From: Actinomyces vulturis
GTDB taxonomy: Bacteria > Actinomycetota > Actinomycetes > Actinomycetales > Actinomycetaceae
Reading direction: 5' to 3'
DNA: 64,000 bases
NCBI RefSeq assembly: GCF_001687305.1
Contig: NZ_KV700386.1
Location: 275,341-339,340, forward strand
A program made the position numbers and the translations under genes. A model generated the notes under the pieces. That model was given only the letters and a program-made list of their open reading frames with translations. It did no database searches and was not told where the DNA came from. Below, piece after piece: positions 17,340-26,500 of this stretch (positions within the stretch are counted from its first letter, which is position 1; each line of letters begins with the position of its first letter).

Positions 17340-18182
17340 TTAGCGAGCACGACGATCTTTCAACTTCCCGTTGATCGTCGACACGACAGACTTGGAAAGA
17401 TCCTTTAGTTGTGTAGCGCGATGAGCCAGTCCCCACCGTGTAACCAATTGAAGTTCCTCGGTGAAAATATCACCGGACAACTTTGACTCTCCTGCCTCGC
17501 GCTCAAGGAACGTAATTGGCATTTCAACGATTGTTCCGCCACGTTCGTGGACGATTTTGGTCATATTGACCTGGAAGCCGTAGCCAGTTGCTTCTATATC
17601 TTCAGGGTGAATTCCACAAAGAATGTTTGCGCGGTAGACACGTAATCCCGCGGTGGCATCAAGTACACCGAGGCCAAGAAGCGCATTGATATAAGCGTTT
17701 CCTGCCCGAGAAAGAAAAACACGCTTAGCATCCCAACCGTGTGTAGTACCGCCGGAGACCCAACGAGAACCAATGACCAAATCAGGATGATCAGGCATTT
17801 CTGCGCGTTGGATAAGTAAGGCAACATCCTGGGGACGATGCGATCCGTCAGCGTCCATTTCCACAATGAGTTCGTAACCGTGATCAAGTGCCCAAGTAAA
17901 ACCTGCGAGATATGCGGGGCCTAGCCCATTCTTTTCTTCACGGTGAAGAACGTGGATGTGTGAGTCATCCTCAGCACGGCGGTCGGCAACAATGCCGGTG
18001 CCATCGGGTGAGTTATCGTCTACAACAAGAATATCCGATGAAGGTGCGTGGGCACGTACCCGGTTAAGCACAGTATCGATATTGTCGATTTCGTTGTACG
18101 TGGGAACTACGACGATCGATTTCACGCGCAGGGTCTCCTTATGTGGTGACGGCATGAGGACACCGTGCTCACCAGTGGTCAT
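17340..18182 (-). CDS. ppm1: Polyprenol monophosphomannose synthase (family 2 glycosyltransferase)
   Basis: Transfers mannose from GDP-mannose to polyprenyl phosphate, the lipid donor for mannolipids and protein O-mannosylation. The 280-residue GT2 enzyme has SIVVVPTYNEIDNID, VVDDNSPDGTG, the metal-binding DAD in VEMDADGSHRPQD and GSRWVSGG. There are no C-terminal membrane helices, as in the catalytic part of Ppm1. It begins 2 bp after the lnt stop, so lnt-ppm1 is an operon; in M. tuberculosis the two activities are joined in one protein. A later start at 18155 (MPSPHKE) is possible. Confidence 0.9.
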   Translation of the reverse strand: MTTGEHGVLMPSPHKETLRVKSIVVVPTYNEIDNIDTVLNRVRAHAPSSDILVVDDNSPDGTGIVADRRAEDDSHIHVLHREEKNGLGPAYLAGFTWALDHGYELIVEMDADGSHRPQDVALLIQRAEMPDHPDLVIGSRWVSGGTTHGWDAKRVFLSRAGNAYINALLGLGVLDATAGLRVYRANILCGIHPEDIEATGYGFQVNMTKIVHERGGTIVEMPITFLEREAGESKLSGDIFTEELQLVTRWGLAHRATQLKDLSKSVVSTINGKLKDRRAR

Positions 18183-18184
18183 GA

Positions 18185-19822
18185 TTAATGCCTAATCCTA
18201 ATCATAGAAGTCACCAGAATTAGGGCTCCAAAGGTGGCGACGACCCATTCAGGCCAATTTCCTAGTTGATCAGCAAGGGTAATGCTTGTGCGCAACGGGA
18301 TAGTGCCAATGACAAAATCCGCTGTGTAGGGCTGTGTATCTTGGGTAACTACTCCGGAAGGCGTAATAAGTGCCGTGATACCGACAGTTGACACTTGAGC
18401 AACAGCACGGGAATGAATAACCGCTTGGATCCGTCCCATCGCTAACTGTTGAGATGCCTCAGATGAGTACAAGAACGAGGCATTATTCGTCGGAACGATC
18501 AGGAACTCTCCCCCATCATTGACACCTCGGCGAAGAATACTGTCATAGGCCACCTCAAAACAGATCCCTACAGCGGCAGTCACGTCATCACCGCGATGAG
18601 CGGCTGGGAACGTCAAGGTCGCAGGTCCATCGCCGGCTGACATATCCACGCCAATGCGTTCTACGTCAGGGACAAAGCGTTGGAGGAAGGAACGATAGGG
18701 AACATACTCGCCGAAAGGCACCGGGTGATGTTTTCGGTAGAAAGGAGCGTTAACGGAAGTGGTGAGGGTAGTTCCTGGCTCCCATACAACGAGATCGTTA
18801 TAACGCGTGTCATTGTCATAAAGGACGGAACCAACCAGTACGGGAACGTCTGCTTGATCAGCGACTGAGGTGACCATTTGGGCAATGTCAGCGTGGCGGC
18901 GCGGGTCAAGATCGGCAGCGTTCTCCGGCCAAATTACTACATCGAGATCATTCGCATCAGGAGAAGCGAGCATGGCGCTTGAGGCATTGACATGGTTAGT
19001 GGTTACTTCACGTGCACGAGCGAATGCTGCTTCGGTATCTGTGGCAACATTGCCTTGAACAAGTGCCACTTTGATGGTGCCGTTTTGGGGTCGGCTATCA
19101 ATGGGAATCATCAGTGGTGCAAATGCCACAGTAGCTCCCAGGATAATGCAGAATGCGGCACTGGGAATGTGCCAATGCTTGAGACGAATTAGTGCCAGAC
19201 CAAGAAGCGTGGCTATGAATGTTGCCACTAAACTAAGAAGTACTGAACCGCCGAGAGAAGCGACGCGAACCATTGGTGCATCAGGCAGAGCAAAAGCGAC
19301 GCGCGCCCACGGCATTCCCCCAAGTGGCCATAGGGAGCGAACTACTTCGGCACTAGTGAAAATGAGGGAAGCGATGAGCGCCTGTCTTACTGACGAGCGC
19401 TCAGAGAACGCCCGTGAGGCAAGGCTCCACACTCCCCCAGCCACACTGACATACAGTGCTTGAACGATGCTTAGAGCAATCCAGCCAATGGGGCTACCCA
19501 TTGAAGTCGCCGTAAAATGCAGAAGCGGTGCGAAGTAGCCAAGGCCAAAAACAAAACCGTTGCCTAACCCTCGCCAGACAGATCGGCGATATCCCACGAT
19601 GGTCCAGATGGCTAGGCCGATGAGAACCCACCACCATCGCCCGACAAGATCAGTATGTTCAAGAAGCGGGCGAGTAAACCAATCGACGCTCCATTGGGGT
19701 GGCGGTGTGGGGCTAAGAAGTGCTGGTGCGGGGAAAGCCGCAGCAGTGATGAGGCCACCAACCAATGCGACAGGGAGATCTGCTCGCGATGAGATCATAG
19801 TGGCAGGCTTTTTCACGCGCAC
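18185..19822 (-). CDS. lnt: Apolipoprotein N-acyltransferase
   Basis: Adds the third acyl chain to the N-terminal Cys of lipoproteins at the outer face of the membrane. The 545-residue protein has several N-terminal helices (about residues 12-240), a nitrilase-fold domain (about 255-500) and a last helix at the C-terminus. The Glu-Lys-Cys triad is seen in VVIWPENAADLD, RKHHPVPFGEYVPY and VGICFEVAYD. The start is probably GTG at 19822; GTG 19816 and ATG 19798 are alternatives. It pairs with ppm1, as is usual in Actinobacteria. Confidence 0.93.
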   Translation of the reverse strand: MRVKKPATMISSRADLPVALVGGLITAAAFPAPALLSPTPPPQWSVDWFTRPLLEHTDLVGRWWWVLIGLAIWTIVGYRRSVWRGLGNGFVFGLGYFAPLLHFTATSMGSPIGWIALSIVQALYVSVAGGVWSLASRAFSERSSVRQALIASLIFTSAEVVRSLWPLGGMPWARVAFALPDAPMVRVASLGGSVLLSLVATFIATLLGLALIRLKHWHIPSAAFCIILGATVAFAPLMIPIDSRPQNGTIKVALVQGNVATDTEAAFARAREVTTNHVNASSAMLASPDANDLDVVIWPENAADLDPRRHADIAQMVTSVADQADVPVLVGSVLYDNDTRYNDLVVWEPGTTLTTSVNAPFYRKHHPVPFGEYVPYRSFLQRFVPDVERIGVDMSAGDGPATLTFPAAHRGDDVTAAVGICFEVAYDSILRRGVNDGGEFLIVPTNNASFLYSSEASQQLAMGRIQAVIHSRAVAQVSTVGITALITPSGVVTQDTQPYTADFVIGTIPLRTSITLADQLGNWPEWVVATFGALILVTSMIRIRH

Positions 19823-19905
19823 AGCCTAACCTAACTGGCTGGGAGAGTGTTGTAGCACTCCGAATACGTTATGAGGTGACAAACCAGTAAAAGTGAATTC
19901 ACCCC

Positions 19906-22722
19906 TCAGACAGAGGAATATGCCACCACTCCGCGACTCATCTGATTAATTGCACGCTCCGCCCGAGCACCAATAGTTGACAACGTCGTATCGTCATTGC
20001 TCCGTAGATCTGCTAACTGACGCAGCACATCTAGCACCATTTTGCTCCACCGCACAAAATCGCCAGGTGTCATTTCACTGAGATTGAGCACATCGCTCAT
20101 GTCAGCGCCCTGTGCCCACAAACTCATTGCGGGGCTTAGCGAGGGCTCGTCAAGGCCTGAGTGCTCAAGTCGCGCTAGAGACTCTTGATCGCGAATAGTG
20201 ACCGCTACGCGGTGAATTCGTGCTAGTGCTTGTCCAAGGGCACTATTGCGAGCTTTCAGCGGTGCATGTGCTGCGCCGGCGCGTGGTTCATAAACACAGG
20301 AGCACACAGCAGCGGCTAGGTCAGCAGGCATAAGGTCATCAAAGACTCCTTGCCTAATTGAGTGGGCGATTAGGAGATCACGCTCTGCATAAATACGGGC
20401 CAGCATGCGTCCAGCATCGGTGACAGTGACATGGTCACGGTTGTGAGCACTGTCGGTGTAGTCAATATAGCCAAGGTGCTGGAGCACATCACAGACTGCA
20501 TCGAATGTTCGCGCCACGTTACCGGTACGCGAATCAATACGTGCGTAGAGGCGTTCACGTTCAGCGTTTTTCTTTGCCCACGACCGTCCCTGTCGTGCGT
20601 GTTCTTCACGATCAGGACAGCCATGGCAGGGGTGTTGAGCTAATTCATTGCGCCAGGTAGCAATGTTGTGACGCAATTGTTCTACCTCGGAGGCGAGACG
20701 ATCATCGGATGCGTCTGTGCGGCGTCGTGTGCGCTGACGCCGTGCGGTATCTTCTAGTGTTCCGTCACGAAGGTGGCGGCGCAGTTTACGGACTAGGTCC
20801 TCACGTACGCGGTGCGATCCGAGATTTGCACGTGTGGTGCCAGCTAGATGTCCGACGAGGTTTACTCCCCCAGGTGCCTGCTCAGGTGCCAATTGAATAA
20901 CACGAGCATCCTCGGTGAGCAGTTCTGGTATTGCAATGCCTTGTCGGTCATGGAGAATCCGAAGGACCACGCCATGGCGTAGCCTTCGTCCAGATGGGAA
21001 AATCACCACGTCACCACTACGCAGTGCCTCCATAGAACGGCTATTGGCCTGACGTTTTTCCCGTGAGCGCGTGTGAGCTAAAGATTTTTCTGCTTCAGAG
21101 ATTTTGGTACGTAGGTACTGATATTCACGGAAATCGCCTAGGTGGCACTGCATGGAGTCTTCCATGGAATCCATTTGGGATCGTAGTCGGCGGGTTGCGG
21201 CAGCAAGTTCGACCACAGAACGGTCGGCCTGGAATTGAGCGAACGAGGACTCGAGAATTTCCCTGGCTTGACTACGTGTGGTGTGAGACAGAAGGTTCAC
21301 AGCCATGTTGTATGTGGGGCGGAATGCGCTGCGTAGCGGGTAAGTGCGCTTGGAGGCGAGTTGGGAGACTGAGTAGGCGTCAATATCTCCCTGTGCTAGA
21401 ACGACGGCGTGGCCTTGCGTATCAATGCCACGTCGCCCTGCGCGACCGGTTAATTGGGTGTACTCCCCTGGGGTCAGATCCACGTGGCCCTGACCATTCC
21501 ACTTGCTTAACGTTTCTAGTACTACGGTACGGGCGGGCATATTAATGCCGAGGGCTAAGGTTTCTGTGGCGTAGACGAGTTTGACCAAGCCGGCACTGAA
21601 GAGTTCCTCAACCGTTTCTTTGAACACGGGTAGCAAACCCGCATGGTGGGCCGCCACTCCCCTCTCTAATGCCGCAACCCAGGAATGGTAGCCCAGCATC
21701 TGAAGATCTTCGGCCGGAACCGTAGCAGTGCGCTGTTCAACAATATTACGGATCTGAGCTGCTTCTTCTTGCGTAGTGAGATCGACTCCGGAGGCGAGGG
21801 CAGCAGCAAGAGCATTTTCGCATCCCGCGCGGGAGAAGATAAAGACGATTGCAGGCAACATATTGTGCCGCGCTAGGGTATCGATGACGGCAATACGCGA
21901 GGGGGGTTTGATCCGGGCTGCAGGACTGTGCCGCGGCATTCCGCGGCGAGTTGAATTGGCTTTTTTTCGTGCCTTTTCAGCCTGTGCCTGAGATTTGGCG
22001 TGTTTGAGTGCGCGATTGAGCGACGAGTTAATGTTCGTGGTGCCCTCATCGTAGAGCGAATAGAGTTTTTTACCCACCATCATGTGTTGGGTGAGAGGCA
22101 CTGGGCGATGTTCAGAGACGATGACCTTGGTACTGCCCCGCACTTCGGATAGCCACTGACCGAATTCTTCGGCGTTAGAGACGGTGGCGCTAAGGGCGAC
22201 CACTTGCACATCGGCGGCAAGGTGAATGATGACTTCTTCCCATACTGGGCCGCGGAATCGATCGGCGAGGTAATGCACTTCGTCCATCACTACGAAGCCA
22301 AGATTATCCAGGTTCGACGAACCCGAATAGAGCATGTTACGCAGCACCTCGGTGGTCATAACCACGATAGGGGCATGAGAGTTAATCGAGGAATCGCCGG
22401 TTAATAGTCCGACGTTCTCAGAACCGTAACTCTTGCAGAATTCGGTGTACTTCTGGTTACTTAGCGCTTTGATGGGCGTGGTGTAAAAAGCTTTTTTACC
22501 TAATTGGAGGGCAAGGTAGGCGGCGAATTCACCAACGATGGTCTTGCCCGCACCGGTAGGAGCAGCAACGAGAACACTGTGCCCGTCTTGAACTGCTTGG
22601 CATCCTTCTTCTTGGAAATCATCGAAAAGGAAATCGCAGCGGTGGGCAAATTGTGCGAGGTGAGAAGAATGATAAACCGCTCGCTTTTTTGCCATGGCGT
22701 ATCGCTCAGCAGGAGTGGGCAT
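19906..22722 (-). CDS. helY: Superfamily 2 helicase HelY (Ski2/Mtr4-like)
   Basis: Predicted ATP-dependent RNA or DNA helicase. The 938-residue protein has Walker A APTGAGKT near residue 55, the DEVH box in VVMDEVHYLADRFRG, motif III ALSATVSN, and motifs in the second RecA domain including QLTGRAGRRGID. A long C-terminal part (about 500-938) resembles the DSHCT-type ending of Ski2-like helicases. A Cys/His cluster HPCHGCPDREEHARQ occurs around residue 695. It starts 4 bp after the lipid kinase stop and belongs to the minus-strand run that begins at pafB. Confidence 0.92.
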   Translation of the reverse strand: MPTPAERYAMAKKRAVYHSSHLAQFAHRCDFLFDDFQEEGCQAVQDGHSVLVAAPTGAGKTIVGEFAAYLALQLGKKAFYTTPIKALSNQKYTEFCKSYGSENVGLLTGDSSINSHAPIVVMTTEVLRNMLYSGSSNLDNLGFVVMDEVHYLADRFRGPVWEEVIIHLAADVQVVALSATVSNAEEFGQWLSEVRGSTKVIVSEHRPVPLTQHMMVGKKLYSLYDEGTTNINSSLNRALKHAKSQAQAEKARKKANSTRRGMPRHSPAARIKPPSRIAVIDTLARHNMLPAIVFIFSRAGCENALAAALASGVDLTTQEEAAQIRNIVEQRTATVPAEDLQMLGYHSWVAALERGVAAHHAGLLPVFKETVEELFSAGLVKLVYATETLALGINMPARTVVLETLSKWNGQGHVDLTPGEYTQLTGRAGRRGIDTQGHAVVLAQGDIDAYSVSQLASKRTYPLRSAFRPTYNMAVNLLSHTTRSQAREILESSFAQFQADRSVVELAAATRRLRSQMDSMEDSMQCHLGDFREYQYLRTKISEAEKSLAHTRSREKRQANSRSMEALRSGDVVIFPSGRRLRHGVVLRILHDRQGIAIPELLTEDARVIQLAPEQAPGGVNLVGHLAGTTRANLGSHRVREDLVRKLRRHLRDGTLEDTARRQRTRRRTDASDDRLASEVEQLRHNIATWRNELAQHPCHGCPDREEHARQGRSWAKKNAERERLYARIDSRTGNVARTFDAVCDVLQHLGYIDYTDSAHNRDHVTVTDAGRMLARIYAERDLLIAHSIRQGVFDDLMPADLAAAVCSCVYEPRAGAAHAPLKARNSALGQALARIHRVAVTIRDQESLARLEHSGLDEPSLSPAMSLWAQGADMSDVLNLSEMTPGDFVRWSKMVLDVLRQLADLRSNDDTTLSTIGARAERAINQMSRGVVAYSSV

Positions 22723-22726
22723 GTCT

Positions 22727-23701
22727 TCAGTTTACGTTGCCGGAATCTTTCCGTGGAGTTATGACTCGTACGCCCTGAGGGCAACTGCGAATCAAGAGGG
22801 GTAAGTCAGCCAATGCTTCACCATCTGAGTATGGCAGTGGAGGGTGTGCCCATGGGCGCGCAACGTCCGGTCCTGGTGCGTATTCAATTAGCACTTGGCG
22901 TGTACGTTCACAATGCACAGCCGGGTGGTTTATATGACCGCCCTTGAAAAGTTGTGGGAAAACACGCAGCGCTTCGAGAGGTGGGACTGGGTCGATGCGA
23001 ATAAGGTCGAGGTAGCCATCTGTGGGATCGGCGTGAGGGACTATATCCATGCCGCCTCCGAAATAGCGGGTATTGGCGGCGCTGACCACGATTGCTTTAC
23101 CTGTGAAGGTGGAGTGGTCGGTAGTGATGGTATATCCGTAGGAATGAATCTGTGGTAGTTCTTCCATCACGGCCCGAACGTATCGTCCTGATTGACGAGG
23201 CCAGCGCATGGCGTTTGCACGGGCGTTAATTGACGCATCAATACCGGCGCTGACGATGGCCATCGAGAACTGATGGCCTAGGTCGAGAGGAGTTCCATCT
23301 GGCCGAGTGGTTTCAATAACGTCACTGGTGGCGATGTAGTCATCAGGGTAACGAAGCGCGGTGGCGATGAGGTCAACGGCTTGATTGACGGAGGTGGGTA
23401 TTGCGAAATGGCGGGATACATCATTACCGGTACCAAGAGGAATGATGCCAAGTGGAACATTCGTTCCTGCTACAGAATCGACGCCGAGGTGCACCATGCC
23501 ATCGCCACCAACAGTCACGAGAGCAGAAACTCCCTGACGCGCTAGGGCGTGCGCAGCGCGATGTGTGCTCTCATAGGAGTCCGCGGTGGCGTCAATGACA
23601 GTGAGATGGTTGTCTCTGAGACGTTGCACGATCTTCTTGATATGAGAGCGTGCACGCCCATGACCAGAGGTTGGATTAGTTACTAATCCGACAGTCACCA
23701 T
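22727..23701 (-). CDS. Diacylglycerol/lipid kinase family protein
   Basis: Cytosolic lipid kinase of the DAGK catalytic fold, probably phosphorylating diacylglycerol or a related lipid. The 324-residue protein shows VGLVTNPTSGHGRA at the N-terminus, the nucleotide motif TVGGDGMVHLGVD and IPLGTGNDVSRHF, then the C-terminal beta-sandwich with GGGMDIVPHADPTDGYLDL. It lies 15 bp from tatC and 4 bp from helY, so it is probably co-transcribed with both. Substrate choice within the family (DgkB, YegS, BmrU types) cannot be read from sequence. Confidence 0.88.
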   Translation of the reverse strand: MVTVGLVTNPTSGHGRARSHIKKIVQRLRDNHLTVIDATADSYESTHRAAHALARQGVSALVTVGGDGMVHLGVDSVAGTNVPLGIIPLGTGNDVSRHFAIPTSVNQAVDLIATALRYPDDYIATSDVIETTRPDGTPLDLGHQFSMAIVSAGIDASINARANAMRWPRQSGRYVRAVMEELPQIHSYGYTITTDHSTFTGKAIVVSAANTRYFGGGMDIVPHADPTDGYLDLIRIDPVPPLEALRVFPQLFKGGHINHPAVHCERTRQVLIEYAPGPDVARPWAHPPLPYSDGEALADLPLLIRSCPQGVRVITPRKDSGNVN

Positions 23702-23716
23702 GACGGTAAGAACTTA

Positions 23717-24904
23717 CTAGGCTGAAGGGCTGGTAGATTCGTCGGAATCGTCACTGTTCGTTGCGTCAGTGTTGGAACCAACGGACTCATCATCGCCAGA
23801 GTCACCAGAGTCCGTCTTTTCCGTACTGTTCATCTCGGTTGCTTCAGAAGTGTCAGATTTATCCACAGTAGCGTTGTTATCGGATTCGCTGCCAGGAGTT
23901 TCTTCTGCCTTAGGTGCAGCCTCTAAGTCGCGAGTAGCCTCAGGAGAAGTTTCTTTAACCTCAGGAGTTGATTGACCCGTGGGGAGTGCTGCAGGTTCAA
24001 TTACAGCCTCAACAGCAGGGACAGGCGAAGTGCCGAGGAGTTCAGCCTCGCGAGCTTCGCGCTGTGCACGTTCCTTAGCTTCAGCTTCAGCTAAAGCAGC
24101 ATTCAACTCAGCTTCCTCTTTGGCACGCTTCTTGGCAACGCGTTTGTCGTTGTAGATAGCAATACCGCAGGCGCCAAAGTACAGGCCACAGACCGGTAAG
24201 GAGGTGAGAATCATCGGTAGAGGATCCGGCAACGGGTTCGCGATGGCCATGAACACGAAGATCACGACAACTGCGTAACGCCACCCCTTGAGCATGGTCT
24301 TGCCTTTAACCAGGCCGAGGAAGTTTAAGCCCACCATAAATTCAGGGAAGAGGAAAGCTACACCGAAGGCGATCATCAAACGGATGATGAAGGTGAGGTA
24401 CTGATCTGCGTGGAGGAAGAAACTCGCCATGTGTTTGGGGGCGAACTGGGCGAAAATTTCCACGGCATGGGGCATGATCCACCAAGCCATCCATGCGCCA
24501 GCGAGGAAGAGAATGAGACCGGCTCCGCCGAATCCCCATGCGTACTTCTTTTCCTTCTTGGTCAGGCCGGGAGCAAGATATGCCCATATGTGGTACATCC
24601 AGAACGGGCTGGTCATTACCACGCCCATCCAGAAAGAGATACGGAACTTCATGTCGAAGGCCGCGGTGATAGTGGGGAAGTTAAAGGTTGCTTCGCGCCC
24701 GTCCTCCATCAGTTTGGCGATGGGGCGGAACAAAAGATCAAAGAACCAGTCGTAGAAAAACCAACCGACGATTGTGCCAACGACAAGACCGATGGCGACG
24801 AGGATGGCGCGGTCGCGCAATTCCCTGAGGTGATCGCCGATAGGCATGCGTGCTTCAGGGTTCTCCTTGCGGTTGACTTTGGAGACCTTGAGACGTGGCG
24901 CCAT
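23717..24904 (-). CDS. tatC: Sec-independent translocase TatC with long acidic tail
   Basis: Core receptor of the twin-arginine export pathway for folded proteins. The first 260 residues show the six-helix fold and the family motifs MPIGDHLRELRDR and RISFWMGVVMTSPFWMYHIWAYLAPGL. The usual protein ends there; this one adds about 135 residues, first a charged Ala/Glu/Arg-rich helix (about 255-290), then a Ser/Asp/Glu/Thr-rich low-complexity tail to residue 395. The tail has no membrane helix and would lie in the cytosol. It is downstream of tatA, with a hairpin in the 119-bp gap. Confidence 0.93.
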   Translation of the reverse strand: MAPRLKVSKVNRKENPEARMPIGDHLRELRDRAILVAIGLVVGTIVGWFFYDWFFDLLFRPIAKLMEDGREATFNFPTITAAFDMKFRISFWMGVVMTSPFWMYHIWAYLAPGLTKKEKKYAWGFGGAGLILFLAGAWMAWWIMPHAVEIFAQFAPKHMASFFLHADQYLTFIIRLMIAFGVAFLFPEFMVGLNFLGLVKGKTMLKGWRYAVVVIFVFMAIANPLPDPLPMILTSLPVCGLYFGACGIAIYNDKRVAKKRAKEEAELNAALAEAEAKERAQREAREAELLGTSPVPAVEAVIEPAALPTGQSTPEVKETSPEATRDLEAAPKAEETPGSESDNNATVDKSDTSEATEMNSTEKTDSGDSGDDESVGSNTDATNSDDSDESTSPSA

Positions 24905-24971
24905 GGGTGGCTACCTTTCCATTGACCGGTGGTGGCAAGACTGCCGATGGAGAAATGGTGTGAACATGCGC

Positions 24972-25009
24972 GTGCGGGCGCACCAAAAATACTAGTGGCG
25001 CGCCCGCAC
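24972..25009 (-). promoter_or_regulatory. Hairpin between tatA and tatC
   Basis: A 10-bp perfect inverted repeat (GTGCGGGCGC with GCGCCCGCAC) has an 18-nt loop and no U-run. It could set the tatA to tatC ratio by partial termination or mRNA stabilisation. Confidence 0.4.
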
Positions 25010-25023
25010 AAGCACATCACTAC

Positions 25024-25317
25024 TTACTGCGAGGGGGCAGATCCATCCTGATTGGGGAACTGCTGCTGCGGCTGGGCAGAGGGAGCCGCCTGGCCAGGCT
25101 GCGTGGGCTGGGTGTAGTAGGTACCCTGCTGCGGCGGGATCTGTGCCTGCGGGGCGGAGGTTGAGGGTTCATCATCGCGAAGTTCCTTGACCTCCTTCTT
25201 GAATACCTTCATCGACTTGCCGACGCTACCGGCGATTTCGGGCAGCTTGTTTGCACCGAAGAGGAGGATGAGGAGGACGAGGATAACAATCCAGTGCCAA
25301 GGGCGCATGGCTCCCAT
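25024..25317 (-). CDS. tatA: Sec-independent translocase protein TatA
   Basis: Forms the pore-like assembly of the Tat system. The 97-residue protein has one N-terminal helix (WHWIVILVLLILLFGANKLP), with the FGxxKLPE hinge, then the amphipathic helix SVGKSMKVFKKEVKEL. The remaining 50 residues are a Pro/Gln-rich tail. It is followed by tatC, the usual pair. A TAGGAT about 60 bp before the start could be its -10 element. An in-frame ATG three codons later (25308) is an alternative start. Confidence 0.94.
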   Translation of the reverse strand: MGAMRPWHWIVILVLLILLFGANKLPEIAGSVGKSMKVFKKEVKELRDDEPSTSAPQAQIPPQQGTYYTQPTQPGQAAPSAQPQQQFPNQDGSAPSQ

Positions 25318-25425
25318 ATCTGGAACCTGCCTTCCTGTTGGAGACCAGTAACTAACGAGCCTATCCTACCTACAACTCAAGGTCATCGTTAACCAGCAAT
25401 AGTTCAACGGGGCGCGTGTTGCGCT

Positions 25426-26499
25426 TTATGACTTACTTTTTATTGCTGTTTCAATGCTTTCTAATTGCTCGTACGCCCTGAGCGCACGCTGTGCTTCTTC
25501 GCGTGTTTTCGCCATAATCTCAGGAGAATCAACTTGATAAATACTGGGAGCCAATGCGAGAAGAAGGCGGATAAGCCACCGTTCGTTGCGCCCCTCAATG
25601 GTCATCATGATGGAACCGTCAGCATTGTTCTCACTTACGCAAGGAAGACGGTCCACAAGCCACTGGGCTGAAGATGATACATGAACCTTTATCGTTCGTG
25701 CGTCAGTGTTACTAAAAGAAAAATTTTGAGACTGATGTACTTTTTCGTTGTGGCTAATGGTTTTTCGCGGTACGAAGACACGATCAAGGAGTTCTGCGCA
25801 GACAATACGGTCAAGGCGGAGATGACGGAGGTCTTTAGCTAGGTGGCAGTAGCAGCATACGTAGCCTGATGTACCGTCACTGAGAATCTCCAATGGCTCA
25901 ATGACACGTTCAGAACGCTGGTCAGTGGCATCAACATAGGTCAGGCTCACGCAGCGGTGGTTGGCAATCGCCTGGCTCATCAAATCTACTGTCGCATCTA
26001 CGCGTGATAACGAGACGTCAGGTGATGAGGCGACAGCAGGATCAGCACTGAAAGACGAGGCATGACTATCTTCTTCGTGGTGACTGTTGGTGCTGTGTGT
26101 GAGGCTATTTGTCAGCAGTGATTGAACAATGTCAATGATTTCTTGGCATTGGCCTACGGTTTGCATATCGTGGGCAAAAGCTTGCTGAGTGATGCGCGCA
26201 CTGAGAAGGAGTGACTGTGCCTCACGGATGGAAAGGCGAACCGGGACATCAAGGCCCTGTGACTCAACGAGCATGAGTTTGCCTTCGTCATAGGCAAAGC
26301 CATCAAAATCCACTAGGTCATTGTGGTAGCCGCCGGGAGTTCCAGTCATCCAGAGCCGTTCAATATCGCGGCGTAATTCCGGCACGGTGATTCCGAAATG
26401 TTCAGCGGTTTCTTTTAACGTAATGCCGGGATTCTGACAGACCCATACTGGGAGGGCAAGGAGGCGGGTTACACGGTCAGCAGTAAGTGGACGGGGCAT
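25426..26499 (-). CDS. pafC: WYL-domain transcriptional regulator PafC
   Basis: One half of the PafBC regulator that activates the LexA-independent DNA damage response in mycobacteria and relatives. The 357-residue protein has an N-terminal winged helix (about residues 5-65, TLKETAEHFGITVPELRRDIERL), a WYL domain (about 165-260, with RCVSLTYVDATDQRSERVIEPLEI) and a WCX C-terminal domain. It starts one base after the pafB stop, so the two are co-translated. A Ser/His-rich linker (around residues 135-155) separates the first domains. The proteasome accessory ligase gene pafA is not in the window. Confidence 0.9.
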   Translation of the reverse strand: MPRPLTADRVTRLLALPVWVCQNPGITLKETAEHFGITVPELRRDIERLWMTGTPGGYHNDLVDFDGFAYDEGKLMLVESQGLDVPVRLSIREAQSLLLSARITQQAFAHDMQTVGQCQEIIDIVQSLLTNSLTHSTNSHHEEDSHASSFSADPAVASSPDVSLSRVDATVDLMSQAIANHRCVSLTYVDATDQRSERVIEPLEILSDGTSGYVCCYCHLAKDLRHLRLDRIVCAELLDRVFVPRKTISHNEKVHQSQNFSFSNTDARTIKVHVSSSAQWLVDRLPCVSENNADGSIMMTIEGRNERWLIRLLLALAPSIYQVDSPEIMAKTREEAQRALRAYEQLESIETAIKSKS

Positions 26500-26500
26500 G

